Assembly (NCBI GenBank): GCA_030737835.1
Contig: CM060848.1
Location: 19,197,309-19,261,308, forward strand
Length of the DNA stretch: 64,000 nt
Source of the DNA: Acorus gramineus
Lineage: Eukaryota; Streptophyta; Magnoliopsida; Acorales; Acoraceae
Direction of reading: 5' to 3'
Shown: in pieces, positions 25,382-37,469 of the stretch
Layout of the letters: each line of letters starts with the position of its first letter
How positions within the stretch are numbered: position 1 is the first letter of the stretch
The notes under the pieces: generated by a model
Seen by the model: only the letters and a program-made list of their open reading frames with translations
Databases searched by the model: none
What the model was told of the DNA's origin: nothing
Made by a program: the position numbers and the translations under genes

Positions 25382-26928
25382 AGCCCTAGTTTGGATAAAA
25401 TAATAGATGTGAAATAGGGGTAAATAAGCCTAAAATATCTGTTTATATGCAAGGAATATATGGGTATAATTATGCCAAAATATGTAAGAATAAATTGATA
25501 TTAATGTACTAGATCCCCCAAAAATTGTGTCATTCTATCCAATATATTCCACTAGTATAAGAGAATTCACCTCTTATAAATCAGGGGCCCACATGTCACC
25601 ATTTTTTCACCTATTATAAATCATTTTTGACATCTTATTTATCTTTTATCCACAATTTATCCATGGCAACCAAACAATTAAAATTTCATAATTATGTTTT
25701 CTAATGAGAATAACTAAAAACACATTCCACTGATATAGTTATTTATATTAGAATAATTATCTATCACAGAACAATTTATGTCACTATCCAAACAGGGTTT
25801 AAAGTTCTTCATCATCATCTGTCGACTATGCTATTAGTTAAGCTAATGCTTTTGGAAAAAAGAGTAACTAATCCTTGAATGTGTTTGTTTGATCATGTTG
25901 AGCTTCTTACTGTGAAAACAGTCTCTTTGCGTTCTCTACAGGTGGAGGAGTTCAATAATGAATTTGATGCGACCAGGAGCACGGGTTATCTATGTGCTGC
26001 AACAGTAGAAAACTTTGAGCAGGTAAGTGAAGTAGCTTTTCAGTTAGGCCTCCATTTGATTGCTAAATTTGACTTTTCATTGATGCGATGCATTTGTATT
26101 ATATGTTTCTAAAGGTATTAGATGAGATCCTAGAGGGTCACCGAATTCCTTCAGAGCTGTCAAGGATATCAATAACCCTAAACGGTGTTCCGTTGTCAAA
26201 CTCTCTGAACGATGTACTCATCGCACACCCATGTCCCGCAGCTGTGTCTCGCTTCTCGTTTCGGTGGGTTCTTTTTCTACTTTTATGAGTGCAGATAACA
26301 ACCGGTTTCTTTAATGAGCGTTGATACACTCGGTCATTTCTGCAATCTCATTTACAATCATCATATCAATGTAAAATCATCTAATGCAGTATAAACTCCA
26401 CTATAGAACACTTAAAAATATATACATTTAATTCATACGAGTATGTACTTCATTTTTTCTTTTATATAAGAATGTACTTCATTAGACAATTCAAACATGT
26501 ACAAGCTACAAAAAGGACTGGGCGTAACATTTTCCTTTTCTAATTAAAACCATGTATGCAGAATTAGAAGAGATAAAGAGTGGATCGCACCTTTAGTCAA
26601 TTGCAGGTCAAGCGGCCTCAGAGTCTCCACTGCTGCAGGATCAACAGCTGCGATGCTCTCTGCCGGTGGATTCACAATGCCCATCGCATCTCGGGGCCTC
26701 CAGTATATGGTCAGGGAACCCATCCTGTCTAAACCTGGGAACCATCAACGAATGCATGGGTTGTTAAAGCCGGAGCAGTCAATGCAATTGATGTGGTACA
26801 GCAAAGAAGGCGTTGTATACATCGATGGTTCTCATGTATTCCATCCGATACAGCATGGGGATGCCATCGAGATTTCGTCGAAGGCCGCAACTTTGAAGGT
26901 TTACTTGCCTTCACATCTGTTGAAGTAG
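24587..26928 (+). CDS. NADK3: NAD(H) kinase, NADK3-like
   Basis: Five exons, 24587-24700, 24800-25045, 25942-26022, 26115-26263 and 26562-26928, join in frame to 318 residues, against 317 remembered for Arabidopsis NADK3 (At1g78590). The product phosphorylates NADH (and NAD+) with ATP to make NADPH; the Arabidopsis enzyme prefers NADH. Motifs: GGDGT at 90-94 in VDLVITIGGDGTLLRASHF, GVNSDP, STGYLCAATVENFEQ, LIAHPCPAAVSRFSF, then CRSSGLRVSTAAGSTAA, the NAD-binding TAAGSTA region. Exon 5 must begin at 26562 rather than at the in-frame cag 26624, because the extra codons restore the IRRDKEWIAPLVNC link present in homologues. Exons 1-2 are very GC-rich. Introns 2 and 4 carry repeats. The gene converges on FANCI 630 bp away. 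Confidence 0.94.
24707..24725 (+). repeat. C-homopolymer in NADK3 intron 1
   Basis: A run of about 18 C lies seven bases after the exon 1 donor. Such a tract is prone to length polymorphism and, being pyrimidine-rich, may serve the nearby acceptor in this 99-bp intron. Confidence 0.8.
25333..25381 (+). repeat. (CT)n(AT)n microsatellite in NADK3 intron 2
   Basis: About 16 CT units run directly into about 9 AT units. The tract ends at the left border of the MITE at 25383. Confidence 0.85.
25383..25799 (+). mobile_element. Tourist-like MITE in NADK3 intron 2
   Basis: Ends GCCCTAGTTTGGATA and, read inward from the right, AACCCTGTTTGGATA, flanked by TAA (25380-25382 and 25800-25802). The interior shares GGGGCCCACATGTCACC and CACCTMTTATAAATCA with family B elements but is more diverged. 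Confidence 0.62.
26310..26545 (+). repeat. dispersed AT-rich repeat in NADK3 intron 4
   Basis: The segment begins GAGCGTTGATACACTCGG and ends near GGGCGTAACATTTTCC. Similar pairs of end motifs (GATACACTCA... and ...ACATATCATTTT or TAACATTTTCC) recur at about 7550-7830, 15998-16250, 22838-23045, 47440-47640, 52620-52930 and 54300-54650. It is an old non-autonomous repeat family whose class I cannot assign. Confidence 0.4.
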
Positions 26929-27558
26929 TGAATGACTGAATTTATAAAAAGTTCTCTTTCTTTCTTCATTTCTGTATATATACCTGTCTGAAGGTATTAG
27001 AGATTTCACTTTCGATAAAAGAGACCACTGGGTATTTCTCGTGGACCACTTTTCAAGAATTAAAACTTTATAATAAGGAAGAGAGTCTCTGTATGAACAA
27101 CAAATGAGCAGCATTGATTGCAATTGATGAAATAAATGTAATTTCACATTATCAAAATGAAGCCATAATAATCAGTTGCAGCTCTTCATACTTGAAAGTT
27201 AACTTGAGACATGACAAATGAATATCATTCATGGCAATGGATTAGCATTTTTGTATACAAGCATTCTATAGCAATGTGATGAACTTCTTGCCAGCATCAG
27301 AAACCAAGAGATTTGGTTGTTGATGCAATACCTGCCCCAGGTATATTTTCCAGTTCCATTAGAACAGCTGTTAGTGTGTGCTATAATGTCAATTGTTCCG
27401 TCTTGAACTGCAGTACTGTAAACAAAATTCCTCTCCATCTTGACTTTTGAAGCCTTCATCATTAAAATCTTTTATTATTTTTGGATATCTAGCTTTTATG
27501 CACAAAAATATATTCCGACATTCAGAACATGAGAAGTTCAGATCCTGAATGCACTTCG
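26929..27558. other. convergent intergenic spacer NADK3/FANCI
   Basis: This 630-bp gap between the two stop codons must hold both 3' UTRs and poly(A) sites. No other gene is seen. Confidence 0.6.
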
Positions 27559-30500
27559 CTATAGTTCTTCATCCGAGTCCTCAATGATCTGTGCCTTCTT
27601 TGCCATCTTGGTCTTGATAACCTCACCTTCGTCTGGTTCAGAATCTAGAGCAGCAATACCACCCTCACTAGAATCAGATAATATGCCTTCCCCGGGCTGC
27701 TTGTCTTCCTCCATATCTGATTGCCCACTTGATTCATTTTGAGATGCGGTAGAATTATCCTGGCTGGGCTCATGCTCAGGCATGTTCTCTGGCACGGTCA
27801 CTTTCTTTGGTTCCAGTATCTTGAAATCCCTTGCAGTGCTACGCTTTGCATGCCTCAACAGATTGACTTTAGTTAGCTTGCTAAGTTGAATGAGATATCT
27901 CTCATAATCCTCTATCTGGAACACCAATTCCGGGATGCATTTATTCTCTCTTTTGATCTTGCCAACAACTCCTCTACCCTGTGCATTGGCTTGTTGGTTC
28001 TGCATTGAAATATACCCTTAGCATAAAATTTTGCAAGTGTGGAATTAAGAGACTTGAAAACTTGGATTAAAGAGGTTACAGAGTATACATACATTCTGCA
28101 TGACAGCCACAAAGTTGTACAGGGGAGCTGTTAGTCTTTTGCAGGTTACTTCTGCAAGTCTCTGGAACTTTTGTCCTGGGTAAAGCTGTTTGTAGCCTTT
28201 AGGAGCAATGCAAAGTTTAGTCATTCGAGCCAAAAGCTTATAAAATCTCGTGGTTAATTTCAACAGCTGCTCTGCTTGAGGATCTGCAGATCAGAAATGT
28301 AGATCAAAGTTACTCAAATTAAAAAGCTAAAAGAGCTCTGAGAACTTCTACTAATGAAGCTTACCCTTGAGGCTCATCTCTGCAAAAGATGATAGCATGG
28401 TCACCAGTGCTTCTGACCTCGCATAAAGTGATTCTTCCAAGATTAGCACAGGTGGTTCTTCTCTGATTTCATCACTCTCTTCCAGGTCATTGATTATGTG
28501 ATTGGTGGTGGACAATGACTTCAATTTCAATAAAGCCCATTCTAAATCAACAATAATAGATTCTATCAACTGCAGTAACATTGAAGCGATTCTACTTGCC
28601 GTTGAATTATTTATAATGGGATAAATTTCTGAACTTTTTACGGGTTCATTGTCATCAGATCCAATAACTTTTAACAACTCCAAAGCGATTTCTTGTGCGA
28701 TGGCCAAGTCATTTGGAGGAGATGTTAGATATATGGAAAGTGATACCACACTTTGTGTGGCCCTTGGATTTTCTACTGTGGTGCTTCTACATATACGGAG
28801 AACCCAAGCTCCATGAAAGTTCCGTAGGTTGCGGGGCAGTTTATTCCCAATTGTCAATATGATATCAGAAAGAACCTGCAAAAGAAATGGCTGTTTTATT
28901 TCTAGTGTGACATATCAAGGAAGCAAAACAAGCAACTAGTGAGCTTAGGGTCATTTAAACCAGCATCTCAGGTTATGATCATAGTATTGATCATTCAATG
29001 ATACCCAAAATTGTACATAAAGGTGACCATGAATTTGACTACAGAGCATGCATGAGTCATGTAATGCACATAAGTGGACAAAACTCTGTTATTAGTAACA
29101 AAATTACTTGTCAAAAGAATAGCTATCAATACAGCAATACTAGTTACCTCAGCTTCACAGGAAAACGGTAATAGTTCAGATAGAAATGGCTGTAATATCT
29201 TTATGATTAGAAAATGCATATTTCTTGTACAATCATCATCTAGCACCACCCCTAGTTCATCATCACTGCCTTCAGTACCCTCGCCACTTTTTACCCATTC
29301 AGATGAGACCGTGGATATCAAACCCTCCATAAATTCAGCAAAATGAAGCCCACATGAAACGATCTTAATCAATTCATTCAAGCATGACAAGGCTAAATGA
29401 AGCTCCTCCCCCTTATTCTCTACACCTCTCCTACCCTTGGTTCCTTTCTTCTGCTGATCCTTCTTTGACTTTGAACCTGACTTGAGTGCCAGAACCAATT
29501 TAATTAAAGGAGGTCCGAATAGTTTGATATCTCCATAAAAAAGAGTCTTTAGTAGGTTTGTGTTTCCCATTGAAGGAAATGATTTTAACAGTTGAAGACA
29601 AGACTTCAATACAAAGTGCATCATCTTCGAAGAATGAGTTGATGCCTTGCATGAAGATGTTTGGCTCTGATTCTGTGATGATTTCTGAGTACCAGGAACA
29701 TCTATATTGCTTAGCTTCAGTGAAATCATTAATAACTGACGAATACTGGAAGCTGCCAAGAAAGGTCTTCTCGATAAAGATATTTTTTGGTCAGCTCGTG
29801 AGCACACTTTGGAGTTGCTGTTGGACTTATCTAGGATATCCTGAACAGTATTTCTTAAAGACCCCTTCTTTGAACTGCTCCTCACTTTATTGATGCATGA
29901 TTCTTTTTCCACAAAGTCATGCAAGTCAACAAACTCCAAAAGTTCTTTTTCTAGGCCATTTTTTTCCAAGTCTGCTGCCTTCTCGAGTTCTGTAGTGATC
30001 ACATTTATGAGAACCTCAAGAATTCCAGACAAAATCCAGGCAAGGTAACCGGCATTATCTCCTTCACCGCCTCCATCTTGACTCAGAGCTAAAATGTCTG
30101 ATGAAAAATGAAGGGAATTAATATAAAAGGCAGGATGTTAGTTGAAATGTACAGAAATGCAATTTAAAATCTCCGCAAACCTTCTCGGCTGGCATCTCTA
30201 AAATATCTTCGTATCTTCATTAAAGCATTTGAGAATGCTTTACCAGAAGAAACTTTTCCTGGCTTCAGTATTTTAAACAATTGCAATTATACACCTATTA
30301 CATATTGATAAGCTTATTGCAAAATATAGGAGGGACATCTGAGATACCTCAATATCTTGTGAAAGAGAAAATCCAAAGCATGCCCATGGATATTCTGATG
30401 AGCGGTCTGATTTACAATGTTGTTGAAGAAGAAGGATCCAAGAAACACAGTATAATAAACAATCCAGAGGTTCTTCAATGGAAATTCTTCCGCTCTCTGA

Positions 30501-33500
30501 TCTAACACAGCCTCTTAATGTAAGTGGAGAGCTTGCTTCCTGCACATGTATGCTTCAGTCTTGCATTTAAGATTGCACGCAATGTGACAGATGAAAATAT
30601 TTCCATTTAAAATGGCAAATAAGATTCTATGAACTATCTAACATGAACATGGTAACAAAGATTATGATAAAAACCTAAATAAAACGCTTCATAAACCATT
30701 GCCAGTCCATTCCATATGAAATATGTCCTCTCCAAAGTTGGATTCAAACTATAGAGTAATATTAACATAAGTAACTGTAGTCCACAGCATCTTATGTTCT
30801 AGAAATGATCCATGCCTGCATACTAAAAATTCCAGGCCAAACTTTATGAGCAGAGAATTCCAAGAGTAAATTGGATAGAACAATTTATACAGAATGGGGA
30901 GTAACATACTTCTCAAATATTTGAGTTCCTAACAAGGAAGTATAAGGCATTATGTGAGGACATCTATAGTCCAAATAACATTAGCACACAGACGAGATGG
31001 TCTAATTTATGAGAATTCTCTTGTGTGCCCAAATGACTTCTAAATTCAGATTATTTGGACAGGAACTTCAGCAGATCAAGTATAATGGTCACATAATTGC
31101 TTCCAGAGCATGAAGGATCAGAACAGAAGTCAGATTAAACAAAAAAAAATGATAAAGAAACTAACATGTATACAGGCGTATGATACACTACATTCAATAT
31201 AGAGGCATTCATGCTACATAATTGGCAGACAACGGTATATATTGTTTTTACAAGAAACATATACAACAAAAAAGATCAGATCCATGAGATGCACTCATCT
31301 CATATCCATCCAACATATTGATGTAAATATTATTCTATAAATCACATGGAAATTTTTAAACGAAATTGTACTAAGTTACCTCTTTGTAGAAGTGAAGAAA
31401 GTGAGACCAGAGAAGATCAAACACAAGTCCTGCAGCAAACGGGTCCAATACCACAAGTTTCAAGAGGCCATGGTACAAGACCTCTTTGGCTTTCGCCTGG
31501 TCAAGAAACCCCATATATAAGACAGGATATTGCAGATTAAAAATTAATATAGGCACCTAGTGAGAACAGCTTACCTGCTGAGAGAGACATCTTCGGAGCA
31601 AACCACTTAGTTCGTGAAAAAGACTTCTCTCTCCCATGCTAGGTATATCAGTTTGCTGGCTGGAACTTGCCTGGCTAGATGATTCTCTCATAGAAATAGG
31701 GGCAGTTTTCTTGGATTTGCTTTCCAACAAAATCAGCTCAATAATTGCATTGGTAGCGGCAAGATGAACTGCATCTTCTTTTCTAAACATGGCCTTGCGC
31801 ATAACTAAGATGGTGTAATCCTATAGAATATTGAAAAGCAATCTATTTAATACCACATTTAACATAAACTTTCAGTCATATCAGGACATGCAGTTACCAA
31901 ATCGATTATACCTGGAGGTCACGGCTGAATTTCATTAGAGGCAGAAGGGAAGTAACGAGGGCCATTGCAGTTTTATCGTGCATCACAGTGAAATAATCCA
32001 ACAATTCCTTCAACCGCGCAACATATTCGAGCATAGGATAGGTATAATTTCGAACCAGACATTCAAGAAGCCTTTAAAAAAAAGGATCGGACTAGTAATT
32101 TTCAAATTCCCACAAAAAATGAATTATAGACATTAAGCAGGGATGTGACAGAGATTACCTCATAATTGGAATGCTTTGTTGAGGCTTTAAAGAAAGGATA
32201 CGAAATCTGCACTGCTGTATTATCTGCGGAGGATCAAAAATGTGAATTTCAAGTGTTGGAAAAAATGCTACATGGCCTCGAAAAAACTTATCAGAAAACA
32301 AGAAAATCAAAGAGATGATATTAATAGCAAGGCATCTCTCTTATGGTACCCACTATATCAATGAAAATAACAATTTTAAGTCTAAGAACATCTTTTATTG
32401 GAATTGGCATGCATGTTATGGGGTGTGCTGCTTGGCATGGAAAGCAGATATCATGTGAAAATGAAACAAACCCATTTATTATTATATATATTCAACCAAT
32501 CAAGTCATCAAGTGATGCAATCACACTCACAACTCTTTAACTCATCACACACCAAATCATCTATCTAGAAAAAGGCCATCAAGTCATTACTGCACATAAT
32601 TTTAACACTCATACTTGCGTTCGAGGGGCTTTACAAATGCCAAAAACATCAAACTGACCTCATTCCGTGCCATGTCATGAACATCGAACAAAATCTTTAG
32701 TATTTGAATTCCAAGCTCTTCGATTCCCATCAACCCTTCAGAGACATCAAACTTCTCTATGTCGTCACCACCCGCAGATTCTAAGAGAACAAACCCCAAC
32801 TGAACTATGCTGGGAATCACATGTTCCCTTCCACAATTGCTTTCATTGACCTAACAAATTTAACACCAATAAAAACAAACCCAAAAAAGCTATATGTAAA
32901 CCAAATTCAATTCTGATCGACAAGTTAAAAAAGATTACAGCTTTCATCAAAGCTTTCTCCACTCTTTTCGCACTCTGCAAACATTCCTCTTTCAAACAAT
33001 CCGGCAACCACTTACAATTCCTACAAACGTTTTACAATAAGCCATCAAAATAGTCCCTAAAATCAAGATATTCTAAAAAAGTTATACCTTGCATTCTTGT
33101 AATCTCGATAAGAAACCACCACGGTCGATTTAAGCACCCCAATCGCACCCTCATTGAACCTCCGAACCCTAGCAACCGAAAGCAGCACCGCAGCAGCGAA
33201 ATGATTAAGCACGCGAGGATCCGATCGGACGATCCCCAGCACCTCCCGCCCCAACGAAGGGTCCTGCTTCACCGCGAAGTTCACGTGGAGGAGCACCGTC
33301 CCCTCCACCTGCCTCACGACCGCCGCGCTCGCCGACGCCGCCCCCTTCTTCCCCCTCCCGAAGAATCCCAAAACCCCTCCGACGGCGGCTCTCCTCCCGA
33401 ACCCCTTCGACGCGAGCAGCAACAGCTGGTAGACCACCGACGGGAGGTCCTGAAGGTCCACCTCGCCCAGCCCGCGAAACACCCTCTCCAGGAACTCATC

Positions 33501-34061
33501 GGCCCGGGACCGGACCGAGACGGGGAAGTCGCGGAGGAGGGAGACGAACTTGACGAGGACCGCCTTCGACCAGTGGAGGGAGAGGATCCGATCGATGGTG
33601 TGGTTCGCGGTGTCGGCCGTGGATAGATCGAGGAGGCGGGGGAGGAGATCGAGGGGCTGGGATTCGTCGAGGGTGGAGATGGAGGGGAGATCGGAGAGGA
33701 TGTGATCGAGGAGGGGAGGGAAGTGGTCGGGGGGGAGGCGGTGGAGGTGGAGGGAGAAGAGGTGGAGGGAGGCGGAGGAGTGGCGGTCGGGGAGGCGGAG
33801 GTAGGAGAGGAGGAGGGAGGAGAGGAGGGAGGAGAGGGAGGGGGAGAGAGGGGTTTGGGAGATGAGGGAGAGGAGGGAGGAGATGTAGGCGGAGACGGAG
33901 GCGGAGGACGAGAGGGAGTGGAGGAGGGAGAGGAGGGCGGAGTGGGGGAGGGTGGAGGGTAAGGGGGAGTTCGAGCGAGCGAGGGTGAGTATATCATCGA
34001 GGGTTAGGGGCGGCGGAGGGTGGTGGGAAAGGGGAGAGGAGGAGGACGTGGCGGCGGTCAT
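27559..34061 (-). CDS. FANCI: Fanconi anaemia group I protein (FANCI) homologue
   Basis: Thirteen minus-strand exons: 34061-33088, 33020-32939, 32850-32659, 32223-32159, 32071-31912, 31820-31575, 31496-31380, 30539-30348, 30262-30181, 30097-29148, 28875-28365, 28283-28093 and 27999-27559. All keep frame and give 1400 residues (human FANCI 1328). FANCI pairs with FANCD2 and is monoubiquitinated on chromatin during interstrand crosslink repair. Evidence includes [16 protein letters not shown] (human VVQSIVQLGFILLDS), LVMRKAMF with Lys500 at the likely human K523 site, an SQ cluster just after it, [12 protein letters not shown], and the C-terminal [19 protein letters not shown] and STARDFKI. The protein ends in an acidic tail. 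Start chosen at 34059-34061 (MTAATSSSS), because a TATA-like box at about 34190 would put transcription start below the upstream in-frame ATG at 34172. Exon 1 is GC-rich with Ser/Pro/Leu runs; exon 9 (82 nt) is the least certain. Confidence 0.93.
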
Positions 34062-34130
34062 GGCGGCGGCGGCGGCGGTGGCGGGGGAAGTGTGTTTTGG
34101 AAGTTGGAGGGAAAGGGATTTGTTTTTCGG

Positions 34131-34138
34131 GCGGGAAA
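34131..34138 (-). promoter_or_regulatory. E2F-type site at FANCI promoter/leader
   Basis: The minus strand reads TTTCCCGC within CATTTCCCGCCCGAAAAAC, the classic E2F consensus (TTTSSCGC), about 70-77 bp upstream of the chosen ATG. E2F drives S-phase transcription of replication and repair genes in plants, so it fits the role of FANCI. Binding is inferred from the motif only. Confidence 0.6.
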
Positions 34139-34187
34139 TGATTTTTTTTTTTTTTTCCGTGCTTCTGCGCATCTTCAATCCAAGCCG

Positions 34188-34200
34188 TGAAATATAAAAG
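34188..34200 (-). promoter_or_regulatory. TATA-like box of FANCI
   Basis: The minus strand reads CCTTTTATATTTCACGG about 130 bp upstream of the chosen start codon. A transcription start about 30 bp downstream would fall near 34160. Confidence 0.4.
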
Positions 34201-35887
34201 GTTGCCTCGGAGGAAATTTATGTTTTGATGGTGTTGCACTTCAATCATCACTCTCTATTTTTTTTTATTATTTTAAAATTATATAATGTTATATAAAAAT
34301 TCATTAATAAATATTATTATTATTATTAATCTACTTATATAAAAATTATATCATTGAAAATATCTCTTTCCAACTATAGTATTTTTTGTTAAAAATAGAT
34401 TAGCGGATTTAAATATACATTAGATTGAATTAATTAGTGTATGAAGTAAAAAATCAAAAATGTGATTTGGAGTGGCTTTCAAATTTGGAGGGTCAAATCC
34501 AAATCTCTAAATTTGGAGACCCTTCAAATTTAGAGATGGATATAAAATGTGGTTTGAGCACATCACCCTACCCTAATTTAGAGATATGGAATATAATTGA
34601 AGCAAACCATGCTCCTTTAATTATTAAAATAGTAAACATCATCTTATATATTTTTATGAAAAATGTGTATAATTTATAATGTATTGCGTGGACTTCGTTG
34701 GAAACATAGAAAATAGCTAAAGAGGCATGTACGTGGACTGTCCACCTGTCATAGCTAGAAATAACCATTTTGAAGACGTGCCATTATTATTTTATAAGAC
34801 GTAATATGTTATATGATAAGATGAGCTCATAATGGTACAATGTCTGCATTGTTTTATTAAACATCTAGATTTCATTAAACTGGGTTGATTTTCAATGCTT
34901 TGACACGTAGACAAAGATTTGTAAATTATGAAAAAATAATTTGACATATAACTCTTTTAAACACATAAGAGTTGATGACAAGTAATTTAACATGTGAACC
35001 TCTTTTATATCAAAGGATTAGATTGGAAGAAATAATATAATTCCAGAAAACCTAGAATACAAATATCAGTTTATTCTCACTTATTCCGACATAGTTATAC
35101 CTATCTATTCCAATCAAACAAATGGGTTTTGGGGCTTATTCCTCTCTATTCCTCCATATTCTCCCCCAGTTCCTATATCCAAACAGGGCAAGGGCATCAA
35201 CTGAACTTTAATTTTGTTCTGAAATTCTTCGTAGTCCAGTGTCATCCTTATGGATCCAATAATCCAATATACTATTAACATTCCATTTTCATGTCCTTTC
35301 TGTATAAATTAGAGCAAGATCCTAACTCCTAACATGCGCCCTTCTTGTCCCATTGTCCTCCCCCCCCCCCTCCCCCAAAAGACCATGACTCTAATCTACT
35401 CAACCTTGCTAGATATACAAGTTTTCTGAAATTAGTTTTGCATTTGACTGTTGAGCTTACATTCAAGTCATAATTAGTTTGAGATATCATAGCCTGGAGC
35501 CTCCAAATGCCAGTGAGGCATCACAATTTGATGTTTGTATTGCAAATGATTTGGCAAAATGATACTAACAAGAAGCTATCTTCATCAGTGTTTTGAGTTT
35601 GAAGTTTAAATACCTCTGATCAAGGCCTAAGCAATATTGGTCTGATCTGATGGAACATATCCAATGAGTAACATTGGGTGGTGGTCTATTAATGTCACAC
35701 CTGTAAAAGTAAATTTTGCGTTTAGGTTGTCACAGGCAAGGCTAAGCCAGACCCTGATGTATAGAAATATATATGTCAGAGAAATCAAGGAGCAGAGCAG
35801 GCATTGCCGCTGATTACAATGTTTGTCACACATGCCTTCTTTTCTCTTTCTGTCACACACAATTTAATTTGTTAACATTAATTGTAT

Positions 35888-36190
35888 TTTTTTTTTTTTT
35901 TTAAGAAAATGATAGACATTCGGCCTCAATTGATTAAAAAAGGGAATGCTCAAATCAGAAAAATACAAGGAAACAAGCCAACAAAAACTTGACCTACTAA
36001 TAACCCATCGAGAGAGGACTAGTAGTAGAGATATCTACCGTCTCTCTCAATAAAATATAAAAAATACACGAGATTACTCCTCAATACAAATTTATCCCTC
36101 TATAAAAGAAATCTTTCTCACTCCTACGCAACACATGCCCCACTCCTTGATGAATTGAAGAACCATCGCCCAGATATTGACCACATTAAA
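35888..36190 (-). mobile_element. 5'-truncated LINE tail
   Basis: On the minus strand a fragment runs to GCCGAATGTCTATCATTTTC and a poly(A) of about 15 (plus-strand T-run at 35888-35902). The shape is like the LINE tails at 12709 and 17744. The 5' limit near 36190 is a guess, and no target-site duplication was found. Confidence 0.4.
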
Positions 36191-36640
36191 AGGTTTTAGA
36201 TGTTAACATGTGATTCAATGCAGTTAATGAAGATATCAAACAAGGCATTAGATCTTGGTATCAAGAGTATTGTCTAATATAAAGTTTACCAAAATTCATT
36301 TTGGTCAGTGGGTTTATATATATATATATATTGAAATGATAAAGTGCAACCGTGCAATACAAATCTGAGCCATCCAAATCTAATCTGAATGGCTCAGATC
36401 TAATATATATTTTCGTGAACTCTTTTTTTTTTTTTAAGAATTTTTGAGCATATCTATTTCAATCATAATGCACATATGATAAATTCTGAATTTGAGTACA
36501 AAGGGTGGGAGAGATAGAAAAAAGAAAAAGAAAAGTAAAAAACAGAACAAAGCATAATACAGGTAAGAGTTCGTGAAAATGTACTGTTGAAAATGTGTTG
36601 GTTGAACGGTTGCACCGAATCACTCCTATATATATACGAA

Positions 36641-36664
36641 TGTATGTATGTATGTATGTATGTT
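36641..36664 (+). repeat. (ATGT)n microsatellite
   Basis: About five to six ATGT units lie roughly 800 bp upstream of the SWEET start codon. Confidence 0.85.
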
Positions 36665-37469
36665 TTCTAGGGATGTTTGGTTTGCAATTTAACCCATCTG
36701 ATTCCTCAAATCATAATCGCACCCCTAAATCTGATACCAAACACTACCTAAGAAAGCAATCAAAGCATAATACAAGGTTGGCATAGCTAATCAGATAACC
36801 CATATGTTTTATGAGGGAAACTTTATCTCATGCCTCTATCATGATGTGATTTGATTCTATTTCTGGAGCGTCCGTTTATATTAGGCAGTCAGTTCCTTTT
36901 AATATGCTTGTCACTTTGTGAATCATATTTGGAATAGACATATGAATGGTGTGCCATGCTACAGGATCAAAAATGAGTAGCTGGACAATTCAGGAAACAA
37001 TGCAACTTTTGGAAGCACAATATGACAATCATTATTAACTTTTGAGAGATAAGAGGGGAATATCAAGAACTATAGATTGTGAATCATGTGATCACAGTAC
37101 TTTGTTTGGAAATGTTGAAAGAGATGGGAAGGCATGGCCGGTGGTAACTTCTTTTTTTGATGCGTGGAGAATGATTCTTTCAACTCAAGATATGTTTTTT
37201 GGTGGTTCAGATACTAACAACACATGCAACACAAAGTTCCAAAGAAGGATTAGCAGAACCACCAAAGTGAAAGAACACCACCAATAGAACTGGGGTCCCA
37301 TCTCACTTTGCCAATACTACAAACCAATTTGAATCCTTCCACCATAAAAAAGCCGTGTCGTGCATTGAACGGTTGATATATTACCAACCCATAGAAGAAG
37401 AAGCCAGAATCCAATGTAACTGGAGCCCTCACAATATCTTCTCTCCACAACCACTGCATCCCATGTGCA

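Larger units (their letters stand above)
34262..37469. other. intergenic DNA between FANCI and SWEET
   Basis: No gene is recognised. Present are a degraded family B-like MITE (about 34905-35190, ending TATATCCAAACAGGGC), a C-rich run near 35360, a LINE tail at 35888, and an ATGT microsatellite at 36640. The last few hundred bases must hold the SWEET promoter, but no clear TATA box was fixed. Confidence 0.5.

Noticed and set aside
26624-26928. NADK3 last exon starting at the cag just before GTCAAGCGG
   Set aside because: This acceptor keeps frame but drops the linker before CRSSGLR found in homologues; the acceptor at 26561 restores it and gives the usual length.
33314-33997. Minus-strand Pro/Ser-rich ORF of 227 residues
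   Set aside because: It is the FANCI first exon read in a different frame; the true frame continues into conserved exons.
34062-34172. Upstream in-frame FANCI start (MRRSTEKKK)
   Set aside because: It would lie at or above the transcription start implied by the TATA-like box, and the extra 37 residues are low-complexity. Not excluded if transcription starts further upstream.
37042-37287. ORF of 81 residues upstream of SWEET
   Set aside because: It opens with TTG, shows no domain and lies in the promoter region.
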